24,260 bases of DNA. Source: Tumulicola sp039922955. GTDB lineage: Bacteria > Vulcanimicrobiota > Vulcanimicrobiia > Vulcanimicrobiales > Vulcanimicrobiaceae. The translations under genes and the position numbers were made by a program. The stretch covers positions 1-24,260 of the forward strand of contig JBDTDR010000160.1 of NCBI GenBank assembly GCA_039922955.1, written 5' to 3'. Position 1 is the stretch's first letter. The number at the start of each line of letters is the position of its first letter. This document shows, in pieces, positions 7,155-14,572 of the stretch. The notes under the pieces are model-generated. The model saw only the letters and a list, made by a program, of their open reading frames with translations. It did not search any database and was not told the origin of the DNA.

Positions 7155-9134
7155 TTAATTCCGCATCGAATGCGTGTCCAGCAGACTGGATGCATCGTTG
7201 GACGCGACGGCGCCGAAAAAGGTCCAGCGGCCATCCAGGTCGACCGCGCGGAAATCCAGTCCGACTATCGCACGCATGATTTCTAATAGCATCTCGCGAG
7301 CGGCTTCGTCCCACGAAAATTTCGCCGCCCGGCTCAGAGCGCCACGCTCCAAACGCCGGCGCAACGGCTCGTCCTTCAGGACCATCAGGATCGCGTCGCC
7401 CGCGTCGCCGCCGACCGGGACGATGAGACCGCTTTCCTGGTGAACGATCGCTTCGCGCAAACCCGGGACGTCGAACGCGATCGCCGGGGTGCCGCAAGCA
7501 TTCCCCTCGATCGCGCTAATGCCCCATCCCTCCATTTCCGAAAGGCTGACCGTAACCCAGGCGCGCTGCAACAGTTCGCGCTTCCGATTTTCGTCGACGA
7601 AGCCTTCGAAAATTACGGCCCCATCCAAGCCCAGCCGGCCGACAAGCTCGCGCAACGCCGGAAACGCGTCGCCGGTGCCGGCGATCCGCAACTCTGCCGA
7701 AGGTAGACGGGCGCGCACCCCGGCAAACGCTTCGATCAACCGATCGACGCGTTTGTACGCCTTCAGGCGCCCCAAATAGAGGACGGTCGGCACGTCGGCC
7801 TTCTTGCCCGGAACCAACGAATCGTCCACGCCGCAGCGCACCAGGCCGGTGCCCGAATTGCCGATCCCGACCCGGCGCATTTCGCGGCGCGTGTCTTCGG
7901 AAATCGTGACGAAATGCGCTTTCCTATAGACGAGCGGAACGAACGTCTCTTCGCACCACGAAAGCACGTACGCGAGCCAGCCCGGAAGATGTTTCTTGAA
8001 GACCTCGCGATGGACGTGGTAAACGATGCAAATTTTTGGGTTCATCGAAAACAACGGAGAGAAGAACGGGATGCCGTTGGACGAATCCAATATCACGTCG
8101 AAGCGATCGCGAAACTCGCGCAAATACGTCAGCGGAACGGCGGCATACACCGTAAGCGCGTTCCCGACCCGGCGAATCGGAATCGATTCGATCGCGTCGC
8201 GAGGCGATCCGCCGGGGAATCCGCCGCTGAGCCACTCGACCTGATGTCCCCACCGCACCCAGCGCTTGGCCAGCTCGAAAAGGTACGTCTCCGCCCCGCC
8301 TGCCTGCGGGTGTTTCGGATCGCGCCAGTTGATGACGAGCACGCGCAAGTGATGGTGCAGACGTACCGGGTTGGTTGGAAAGATCCGATCGTACATCGGT
8401 ATTACGACCGCCAAAAACGAATGGCGCAAGCGGAGGCGCACGACCGCGGCAAACATGTGAAGCGAAGCCGATACCAAGCGTACGCGCGACCCTTCCATAT
8501 CGATCCAGTAGGTCGGTTCTTCGCGGATCCGCATCGCGAGACGATTCATCGCAAACAGCAAGTCCACGTCGAAGGCGAGATTGGCCGTTTCGACGTCGCG
8601 CATGACGCGTTCGAGCGCTTTCCGCCGGAAAACCTTGGCGCCGCATTGCGTGTCGGAATATCTCAGGCCGAAGAGCGCGCGAACGATCAGGTTAAAGTTG
8701 CGGCTGGCGAGCCGGCGCGCCCACGGTTGCCGGATAGCGACCTTCGAAGCCGATAGCCACCGCGAGCCGATCACGCCGTCGCTGTCGCCGACGGCTTCGC
8801 AGAGGCGCCGCATCTCGTGCGCGGGCGTCGAGCCGTCGGCATCTACGTAGCCCACCACGTCGGCCCGCGCCATCAAAAATCCGGCGCGCACCGCGCCGCC
8901 CTTGCCGACCGCATCGGGTATCTCGATCGCGAGCAGATTGGGGTTCGTCTCGCGCAAACGATTGACGACGGCGCGCGTCCCATCGGTGCATCCGTTCAAA
9001 ACCACGATAATTTCGGAGTCGCGAAAAATATCGACGTATCCCTCGATGGTTTTGCCGATTCGATCCTGCTCGTTATGCGCCGGAACGATCACCGAGAAGC
9101 GCGGCTCGCGCTCCAGCGTCGCGGTAAGCGTCAT
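7155..9134 (-). CDS. Fused GT2 (dolichyl-P-glucose synthase-like) and GT4 glycosyltransferase
   Basis: This encodes 659 residues from an ATG at 9134 that overlaps the murJ TGA (ATGA). The frame runs further upstream, but only as the opposite phase of murJ. Residues 1-255 form a GT2 domain: SVIVPAHNEQDRI, IIVVLNGCTDGT, VGKGGAVRAGF, and DAD at 98-100. They also contain SDTQCGAKVFRR and FDVDLLFAM, the hallmarks of the ALG5-like polyprenyl-P-glucose synthase subgroup. After a His-rich joint (RLHHHLRV, about 258-265) a complete GT4 enzyme follows: AGGAETYLFELAKRW, VLYLGRLKAYKRVDRLIEAF, and the E-x7-E pair E535/E543 in EGWGISAIEGNACGTP. No stop and no ATG separates the halves. TTG at 8348 or GTG at 8342 could in principle start a separate GT4. 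One protein may make polyprenyl-P-hexose and also transfer a nucleotide sugar. Confidence 0.87.
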   Translation of the reverse strand: MTLTATLEREPRFSVIVPAHNEQDRIGKTIEGYVDIFRDSEIIVVLNGCTDGTRAVVNRLRETNPNLLAIEIPDAVGKGGAVRAGFLMARADVVGYVDADGSTPAHEMRRLCEAVGDSDGVIGSRWLSASKVAIRQPWARRLASRNFNLIVRALFGLRYSDTQCGAKVFRRKALERVMRDVETANLAFDVDLLFAMNRLAMRIREEPTYWIDMEGSRVRLVSASLHMFAAVVRLRLRHSFLAVVIPMYDRIFPTNPVRLHHHLRVLVINWRDPKHPQAGGAETYLFELAKRWVRWGHQVEWLSGGFPGGSPRDAIESIPIRRVGNALTVYAAVPLTYLREFRDRFDVILDSSNGIPFFSPLFSMNPKICIVYHVHREVFKKHLPGWLAYVLSWCEETFVPLVYRKAHFVTISEDTRREMRRVGIGNSGTGLVRCGVDDSLVPGKKADVPTVLYLGRLKAYKRVDRLIEAFAGVRARLPSAELRIAGTGDAFPALRELVGRLGLDGAVIFEGFVDENRKRELLQRAWVTVSLSEMEGWGISAIEGNACGTPAIAFDVPGLREAIVHQESGLIVPVGGDAGDAILMVLKDEPLRRRLERGALSRAAKFSWDEAAREMLLEIMRAIVGLDFRAVDLDGRWTFFGAVASNDASSLLDTHSMRN

Positions 9135-10759
9135 GCGATCGGCGCCTCGCGGTTGTCGGGCGGGCTCACCAGGTTGCGTTCGAACTTCGCGACGATCGTG
9201 CGACGGGCCAGCTCCAACTCTTCGACGTTGAGCATCCGCGCGACGGCGACGAAAACGGTGCCGCCGATCGCGATCTGTCCGAATAGAAACCACGCGCGCG
9301 ACGCCAGCGTCGCCTCCGGCGTGACGCCGAGCGCTCCGATCCAAAGCAGCGCCGCAACCATCGCGAACGAACTGAGGGCGATTTTCGCAGTCGAACCCAG
9401 CAGCGCGCCCCAATCGATCCCCGCAACCAAACGGCTCGTGACCATCAGGAGCAATACCGCCTGCATCGCTTGGCTCAGCGAATTTGCCAGCAGCAGGCCG
9501 CGGGCGCCGAGGGTCGGCAGCCAAACCAGCGAGAGGAGCACGTTGACGACGACGGCGCCTACCGAAATCGTGACCGGCCAGGCCGTCTCCTTGCAAGCAA
9601 AGCAGCAGCGCGTCAAAACGACGTTCGCGGCCAGGGCCACTAACCCGACGGCGGCGTACGGCAGCAGCCCCGCGGTGAGATCGGTCGCGCCGGCTTGAAA
9701 GGTTCCGCGCTCGAAGAGCGTCTGCACCATCGGCCGCGCCAGTACGATCAACGCACAAACGGCCGGTATCGTAATAAAGTTTACCAGGCGGAGCCCGGTG
9801 ACTAGGCTGCGCGCAACGCCGCGGCGGTTGTCGCGCGCAAACTGCGCCGCCAGCAGCGGGAAGATAACGGTCGCGATCGCCGCCGCAAAGATCTGTTGCG
9901 GGAAATTGACGAGCTTGACCGCGTAGTTCATTCCCGCGATGTATCCCGGCGAAAGCGTCGAGGCGAAGAAGCGGTCGAAGAACAACGCGATCTGCCCGGC
10001 AGCCGAACCGACGATGATCGGTCCCAGCAGCTCCCAGATCTTCTTGAGACCGGGATGGTGCAAGTCGATCGTAAAGCGGTATTTCCCAATCGAGAGAAAC
10101 GACGGAAGCTGAACGAGCATCTGCATCGACAATCCAAGCGTCGTACCGATCACCAGGGCGTAGATGCCGAGGCGATGATTGAAGGCGAGGACCGTCGCAA
10201 TCGTGATGAAGTTGACGGCAACGCCGACCATGGCCGTCGCCCGGAACCGGTGATACGCATTGAGCATGGCGGAAAGGACGCCGCTCAAGCTTACCGCCAC
10301 GATGCTCGGCATGAGCCACCGAGTCATCCGAATCGCGACGCCCATCTGCGGAGCGGGAAACCCATGCGCGATCAGCGGGACGTACCAGCGTGCGGTGAAG
10401 AATCCGACGATCGCGCACGCCGTCAGGACGATGGCGAGGATGTTGAGCACGGTGCTCGCCAAGCGCCAGGCCTCTTCTTCGTTTCGATGCGCGAGATACT
10501 CCGAGAAGATCGGCACCAGCGCGCTCACGAGCGCGCCGTTGAACACTCCAAACAAAATCGTCGGAATCGTCGCCGCCGCGAGGAACGTGTCCATCTCCCA
10601 GCGCGTGCCGTAATACTTCGCGCTGACGACCTCGCGCATGAAGCCCAGCATGGTCGATGCGAACGTCGCCCCGATAATGAAAAGAGTCGACCCGGCTACC
10701 GAAAAACGTCGGGAATGCGGGTGCCTGGGCTCCGGGACGATCCGCAGGTGCTGCTTAAT
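9131..10759 (-). CDS. murJ: MurJ/MviN-type lipid-linked oligosaccharide flippase (probable ATT start)
   Basis: This is a MOP-superfamily flippase with about 14 hydrophobic segments. The family pattern is clear: LGFMREVVSAKYYG, then an acidic residue before TFLAAATIPTILFGVFNGALVSALVPIFSEYL, then GYIAGMNYAVKLVNFPQQIFAAAIATVIFPLLA, and FERGTF. The first ATG (10651) gives 506 residues but starts at LGFMREV, cutting off most of membrane helix 1. The frame continues 36 codons upstream and encodes FSVAGSTLFIIGATFAST just before it, as expected for helix 1. No ATG, GTG or TTG occurs there. The best start is ATT at 10759, giving 542 residues. It overlaps the TAA of the sugar transferase and lies 8 bases after GGAAGGA; CTG at 10747 is a weaker option. 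MurJ flips lipid II. Here, between a phosphoglycosyl transferase and glycosyltransferases, it may instead act as the Wzx-like exporter of this operon's glycan. Confidence 0.88.
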   Translation of the reverse strand: MKQHLRIVPEPRHPHSRRFSVAGSTLFIIGATFASTMLGFMREVVSAKYYGTRWEMDTFLAAATIPTILFGVFNGALVSALVPIFSEYLAHRNEEEAWRLASTVLNILAIVLTACAIVGFFTARWYVPLIAHGFPAPQMGVAIRMTRWLMPSIVAVSLSGVLSAMLNAYHRFRATAMVGVAVNFITIATVLAFNHRLGIYALVIGTTLGLSMQMLVQLPSFLSIGKYRFTIDLHHPGLKKIWELLGPIIVGSAAGQIALFFDRFFASTLSPGYIAGMNYAVKLVNFPQQIFAAAIATVIFPLLAAQFARDNRRGVARSLVTGLRLVNFITIPAVCALIVLARPMVQTLFERGTFQAGATDLTAGLLPYAAVGLVALAANVVLTRCCFACKETAWPVTISVGAVVVNVLLSLVWLPTLGARGLLLANSLSQAMQAVLLLMVTSRLVAGIDWGALLGSTAKIALSSFAMVAALLWIGALGVTPEATLASRAWFLFGQIAIGGTVFVAVARMLNVEELELARRTIVAKFERNLVSPPDNREAPIA

Positions 10760-11399
10760 GCGCGCCGTCCTTCCGCAGGACCGCCGGGATGGTCTGCGCG
10801 ATGACGATCAGGTCGCCCAACGGCGTCCAGGTATCGACATACAGGCCGTCGAGGACCATCCACTCCTCAAACGAGACGTCGCTGCGGCCGTTGATCTGCC
10901 ACAGGCAGGTGAGCCCCTGAGGAACGCTCAGCCGGCGCATCGAGAACCCGTCGTAGTGCTCGACCTCGCACGGCAGCGCGGGACGCGGTCCCACCAGCGA
11001 CATGTCGCCGAGCACGACGTTGACGAGATTGGGCAACTCGTCGATGCTCGTGCGGCGTAAGAAGCGGCCGAGCCGATGCAGGCGCGGATCGTTTCGAATC
11101 TTGAAAACGGGACCGTCCACCTCGTTGAGGTGCATCAGATCTTCGCGCATTTTGTGCGCGCCGTTGACCATCGTTCTCAGCTTGAACATTTTGAAACGAC
11201 GTCCGTTCATCCCGACGCGCTCCTGCGCGAAAAAGGGCAATCCGCCGGTCGTACAGACGATTCCGACGACGGCCAGCGCAACGATCGGGGCGGCGACCGC
11301 CAGCAGGGTCAGCCCGAGCCCGATGTCGATGGCGCGCTTGATGACATGCCACGACTCCGGCACTTCGCGTTCGATCGAGGGCGCGACGACCGCTTGCAC
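10755..11399 (-). CDS. Initiating sugar-phosphate transferase (monotopic phosphoglycosyl transferase, WcaJ/PglC-like)
   Basis: The start is GTG at 11399, whose G is the last base of the preceding TAG (TAGTG). An alternative GTG at 11474 would add 25 Arg/Cys-rich residues unlike the family. The product has 214 residues, matching the short form made of the catalytic domain only. Motifs appear in order: KRAID at 21-25, the hydrophobic re-entrant helix with a central Pro (GLTLLAVAAPIVALAVVGIV), ERVGMNGRRFKMFKLRTM at 59-76, DPRLHRLGRFLRRTSIDELP with the catalytic Asp-Glu at 119-120, then LGDMSLVGPRPALP and GLTCLWQINGRS. This family moves a sugar-1-phosphate from a UDP-sugar to undecaprenyl phosphate at the inner face of the cytoplasmic membrane. 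It is the first committed step of the polysaccharide made by the downstream genes. The sugar is not predictable. Confidence 0.92.
   Translation of the reverse strand: MQAVVAPSIEREVPESWHVIKRAIDIGLGLTLLAVAAPIVALAVVGIVCTTGGLPFFAQERVGMNGRRFKMFKLRTMVNGAHKMREDLMHLNEVDGPVFKIRNDPRLHRLGRFLRRTSIDELPNLVNVVLGDMSLVGPRPALPCEVEHYDGFSMRRLSVPQGLTCLWQINGRSDVSFEEWMVLDGLYVDTWTPLGDLIVIAQTIPAVLRKDGAH
10768..10774 (-). promoter_or_regulatory. Shine-Dalgarno sequence deciding the murJ start
   Basis: GGAAGGA on the minus strand, inside the last codons of the sugar transferase gene, ends 8 bases before the ATT proposed as the murJ start. The later ATG at 10651 has no purine-rich sequence at a comparable distance. This is direct reading; use of the site is inference. 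Confidence 0.5.
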
Positions 11400-11602
11400 T
11401 AGGCGCCGAGCCCGCCGGCGCGGTCCTTCGCATCGGAAGCACTCACGTTTACAATCTCTTCCATCGAACGGCACTCGTCCGCCACGCGAACGCTCGACGC
11501 AATCGCACGTCCGGAGTAAATCTCGCAGATCTTTCCAACCGCATCCACCTCGACACCCCGCGCTTTGAAATCACCGAGGGCCCTGGGGCTGCTCGATTGC
11601 AT
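11399..11602 (-). CDS. Small unrecognised ORF, first gene of the polysaccharide operon
   Basis: This ORF encodes 67 residues from an ATG at 11602. I do not recognise it. The case for a real gene is that its TAG overlaps the GTG of the sugar transferase (TAGTG), the coupling used throughout this operon. Its composition is also balanced rather than Arg-rich like out-of-phase frames here (for example VDAVGKICEIYSGRAIASSV and ECRSMEEIVNV). There is no signal peptide or membrane helix. The frame is open 19 codons further upstream to a TGA but has no ATG, GTG or TTG there, and no strong ribosome site precedes the ATG. The amphipathic pattern around VDAVGKICEIYSG and the C-terminal SMEEIV faintly recall the end of a STAS-type domain, but this is too weak to use. 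It could be a small regulator, a partner of the transferase, or a remnant. Confidence 0.5.
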   Translation of the reverse strand: MQSSSPRALGDFKARGVEVDAVGKICEIYSGRAIASSVRVADECRSMEEIVNVSASDAKDRAGGLGA

Positions 11603-11843
11603 TGTCGCACCGATTCGGCGTTGCTCAAAAAGCCCCCGGTGCGCCTCGGACCCATCTGGTCAAGCATCGTACACGCCGTTAAGAGGAGCCACCTTCTCCA
11701 GCCCGGATTTTTCGGGCGCGGCCTCACGCGCGGCGGCGGTAACGGAGGCCTGGTTGCCCTCTGCGCGGTTACGCTCTCGCGATAGGATACGTCGGTCGTC
11801 GGTCAAAACCGTTCGCATCTTCACCCAGCTCCCGAGGATCGGC
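11603..11843. promoter_or_regulatory. Divergent intergenic region between the polysaccharide operon and the OstA/LptD-like gene
   Basis: These 241 bases separate two divergent transcription units, so promoters for both must lie here or just inside the genes. No convincing -35/-10 pair was found. TAGGAT at 11783-11788 is a weak -10 candidate for the plus-strand gene. Other visible items are a small inverted repeat GCCCG/CGGGC with a T-rich loop at 11701-11717 and the motif GCCGTTAAGAGGAGCCACC at 11675-11693. That motif recurs with two changes at 23706-23724. GAGGA at 11834-11838 serves as ribosome site for the plus-strand gene. Confidence 0.45.
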
Positions 11844-13715
11844 GTGCGACGCATCTCGCTTTCAGCGGCCTTCGCGCTGCTAACCTTCGCGATGGCTTGC
11901 GCCACGGCGCAGGCCAATACGATCGTGCGCCTGACCGCGGATCACATCGCTTTCTATTACGACCGCTTCCTAATCGAAGCCGACGGGAACGTGCGCGTGC
12001 AGACGAGCGATGGCTTCTCTGCCAACGGCGACGCGTTTTCGATGGACCTCAAACTCAATCGTTTCCTGGTCGCCGGGCACGTATCGCTACGAGCCGGAAA
12101 CGAGCAAGCGAATGGTGCGGCACTCTCCGATTTTCTCGATTTCAATCGAATCTATTTCGTTCCCGTGACGAGCGAGCCGGATCGCTGGACGTTTGTCAAC
12201 GGCGATCTGACGCACCCGGTGAAAGGCCGGGCGATGCCGGGCGACACGTTTGCCTTTCCGGAGGTTGCCGAGAGTCCAAGCCTCACCGCCGCCGAAGCGG
12301 TCATCGGCACGAAGAGTTTTGCACGCTTTTCGGGCGCGACCGCGTATTTAGCCGGCGCGGGCGTTCCGCTCGGCTCCTACGTCGTGAATTTTTCCCCGAA
12401 CCAATACTTCGCCCAAAACTCGTTGACCGGGGCAAACTTCGACGCTACCTGGAACTTTGCGGGAAACAATAATTCGCTCTCGGCGGTGCATCTGCGTTAC
12501 GATACGCAGAATCACGCTTTTCTGGCTTTCGAACAGCACTTCGTCGGAGAACACGAGTACGCCATTTTCTCGGCCAATCCGTTGACGAAGTCGGCGCGAT
12601 TCTTCAACCTGGTTGCGTACGAGAAACTGGGTCAACGTTTTCAGATTCAAACGTTCACCCAATTCTATGTCAACCAAGGCTTCCTCTTATCGGCGCCGCC
12701 GCTGGCGGAAACTCAGACGACGTTTGTCAACATGACGCAAGCGCTTCCCCACTCGTACCTGCAGCTCAACTCGAACTTCACAAACTACAACCTGCTGGGG
12801 CAAGGTTCCGTAGACCCAACCAAACATCACGCGGTCGGCGCGGGAAATTTGTCGCACCCATCGCAAATGCAGCTCATCGCCACCAGCTTTCAAAATCGAA
12901 TCGGCAAACTTCCGCTGTACGAGCAGATCTACGGAGGATACGGATTCAACCACGACTCGGTTGGAACGAATCAATACGGAATACCGATACCGCCCTCGGA
13001 AAGCGGCCTGCAGTCGTTCGGCGGAACGTGCGTGTACGCCAAGGGTGCGCAGCCGGTCCCATGCCCGACAACCTACACGACGATTTGGAACACGGTCTTC
13101 GGTTTCAACCTTTTTATGCCGTCCGTGAAGATCGGCAACCGAGACAATCCGTACAAAGCGTATTACCTCAACGCCACTTTTAACAAGCAGCGGCAGTGGA
13201 ACTCACTGCCGCATCGCGTGAACACCACGACCACCACGTTTAGCTTGAGCCGTCAGTTCTCGCGCCCGGTCAACTCGTACCTCAGCTATCAGATCATGAA
13301 CACCGGCGACTACTACCTACAGGGCGGATACCCGCCGTGCACGATACAACTCGACCCCACCAAACCCGGCTTTTGCCCGCCTAGCTTGTCCTCGTTCCGC
13401 GGCGTATCCACGCTGCGTACGCTTTCGCTAGGGATCAACTACGATCCGAATCCGGAGTTCAACGCGTCGCTGATCGGTCGCCATCACGACGACTTTCCAA
13501 TTCCGGTGCCCGGCCTCTTCCCGCTCCCGCTCACCAACGTGATCGGTCAGCCACTCTACAACAACTACCTGGGGCAGCCGCCCAACGACCTCACTGCGGA
13601 CGTCCGTTTCAAGATTCTGCCGCACATGATGCTCGATGTCCAGCGAACGTACTTTTTCAACTTCGGAAGCGTCCGATGGAGTCCATACTTTATCGTGCAG
13701 GTGCTGCCGCAATGA
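11844..13715 (+). CDS. OstA/LptA-domain outer-membrane beta-barrel protein, LptD-like
   Basis: The start is GTG at 11844, five bases after GAGGA. The frame is open 93 codons further upstream, but that part lacks a protein-like composition and would bury the signal peptide. The product has 623 residues. A Sec signal (RRISLSAAFALLTFAMACATAQA, given here in outline) is followed by an OstA-like beta segment: RLTADHIAFYYDRFLIEADG, NVRVQTSDGFSANGD, then SMDLKLNRFLVAGHVSL. The remainder, from about residue 150, is rich in alternating aromatic and polar strands (FEQHFVGEHEYAIFSANPL, YKAYYLNATFNKQRQW), as expected for a porin-like barrel. The last residue is Gln rather than the usual aromatic. The LptA/LptD family carries lipopolysaccharide to the cell surface, which would suit the glycan genes around it. 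True LptD function is inference; another OstA-barrel protein is possible. Its TGA overlaps the next ATG. Confidence 0.75.
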   Translation: MRRISLSAAFALLTFAMACATAQANTIVRLTADHIAFYYDRFLIEADGNVRVQTSDGFSANGDAFSMDLKLNRFLVAGHVSLRAGNEQANGAALSDFLDFNRIYFVPVTSEPDRWTFVNGDLTHPVKGRAMPGDTFAFPEVAESPSLTAAEAVIGTKSFARFSGATAYLAGAGVPLGSYVVNFSPNQYFAQNSLTGANFDATWNFAGNNNSLSAVHLRYDTQNHAFLAFEQHFVGEHEYAIFSANPLTKSARFFNLVAYEKLGQRFQIQTFTQFYVNQGFLLSAPPLAETQTTFVNMTQALPHSYLQLNSNFTNYNLLGQGSVDPTKHHAVGAGNLSHPSQMQLIATSFQNRIGKLPLYEQIYGGYGFNHDSVGTNQYGIPIPPSESGLQSFGGTCVYAKGAQPVPCPTTYTTIWNTVFGFNLFMPSVKIGNRDNPYKAYYLNATFNKQRQWNSLPHRVNTTTTTFSLSRQFSRPVNSYLSYQIMNTGDYYLQGGYPPCTIQLDPTKPGFCPPSLSSFRGVSTLRTLSLGINYDPNPEFNASLIGRHHDDFPIPVPGLFPLPLTNVIGQPLYNNYLGQPPNDLTADVRFKILPHMMLDVQRTYFFNFGSVRWSPYFIVQVLPQ

Positions 13716-14572
13716 CGCACGCTCGCCGCGCGCTTTCGGTCGCCGCAGCGCTGCTCGCAATCGCGCTGATGGCGGCGAGCCCGTCGATCGTCGTAACCGG
13801 CCAGCTGCTCGCGTATCAGGGCGGCTTCGTCTTCTTCACGACCGGCGACGGCTTTCGCGTCGCGCCGGACGTGGCAATTCGCGACGCGGCAAGTGGCGGA
13901 TCGACCCCGATCGTACCGGGCCCGCGCGTCTGGGCGCGCGTACATTTCGACGCGAGCGGCACGGTTACCGAACTCGATTTGTCGCGCACGCCGCTGCCAA
14001 AGGAGGGGAGTTTTGACGACGTCTCCCGTTTCGCCGTCGCGCTGTCGTCGCCGATTCCGAATCCCGATCTCATGCCGCCCTCGCCGGCACCGGGCCAAAC
14101 GTTTCTCCCGAGGCAGCACTTCTCCGGGCGCCCCGTCCTGGTCACGTTCACGGTCCAGGTACCACCCAACACGGCGTTCGGCGCGAGCGTGTACATTACG
14201 ACCGATGCCAGCGGCTGGAACGCGCAGGCCATTCCGCTGGACCGTACCGATACGCTGCACTACCAGATAACGCGGCGCCTCAACTCCGGGACGATTTTTC
14301 GCTATCTCTACGACCGCGGCTCTTTCCAGTCCCAAGAAATCGCCGAGAACGGCCTTGCGCGCACGCCGCGCGCGATCGTCGTCGCCGATGCCGACGTGCG
14401 CGTCGTCCGCGACACCGTGTACGCGTGGATCGACACGCTCCAGGGAAGCAACGGTCAGCAGCCCAACGGCTTGCCGACGCCGTACAATCCCGCCCCGTTC
14501 CCGAATCTTCCCGGCGGGCTCCCAAGCCCGGGAATCCCCACGCCGCACGCGCTTGGAACCGCTCGCCGCTAG
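13712..14572 (+). CDS. Secreted protein with CBM20-like (starch-binding fold) domain
   Basis: The ATG at 13712 overlaps the TGA of the barrel gene (ATGA), giving 286 residues. An in-frame ATG at 13676 would put 12 residues before the signal. The N-terminus is a Sec signal (RRALSVAAALLAIALMAAS). Residues about 27-120 form a small beta domain of unknown type (VVTGQLLAYQGGFVFFTT). Residues about 145-245 resemble CBM20-like modules: VLVTFTVQVPPNTAFGASVY, TTDASGWNAQAIPLDR, then FRYLYDRGSFQSQEIAENG and a closing strand. The C-terminus is a Pro/Gly/Asn-rich tail. Such modules bind glucans or act as beta-sandwich adaptors. The CBM role is inferred from pattern only and no enzyme domain is present. 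Coupling to the barrel gene suggests a periplasmic partner for an envelope glycan or lipopolysaccharide. The gene ends in a CTAG that also holds the stop of the convergent lipoprotein. Confidence 0.75.
   Translation: MTHARRALSVAAALLAIALMAASPSIVVTGQLLAYQGGFVFFTTGDGFRVAPDVAIRDAASGGSTPIVPGPRVWARVHFDASGTVTELDLSRTPLPKEGSFDDVSRFAVALSSPIPNPDLMPPSPAPGQTFLPRQHFSGRPVLVTFTVQVPPNTAFGASVYITTDASGWNAQAIPLDRTDTLHYQITRRLNSGTIFRYLYDRGSFQSQEIAENGLARTPRAIVVADADVRVVRDTVYAWIDTLQGSNGQQPNGLPTPYNPAPFPNLPGGLPSPGIPTPHALGTARR

Noticed and set aside
9135..10418. Upstream extension of the GT2-GT4 frame across murJ (1087 codons in total)
   Set aside because: This part reads as an Arg-rich shadow of murJ. The GT2 domain begins cleanly at the ATG at 9134, which overlaps the murJ stop.
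9896..10804. 302-codon plus-strand open frame opposite murJ
   Set aside because: Charged, repetitive composition (Arg/Asp/Glu/His) typical of antisense frames to hydrophobic genes.
11565..11843. 93-codon upstream extension of the OstA/LptD-like gene
   Set aside because: No protein-like pattern, overlaps the divergent small ORF, and would place the signal peptide in the interior. GTG 11844 has a good ribosome site.
13565..14548. 327-codon minus-strand open frame opposite the CBM20-like gene
   Set aside because: Arg-rich shadow; the plus strand has a signal peptide and coupled start.
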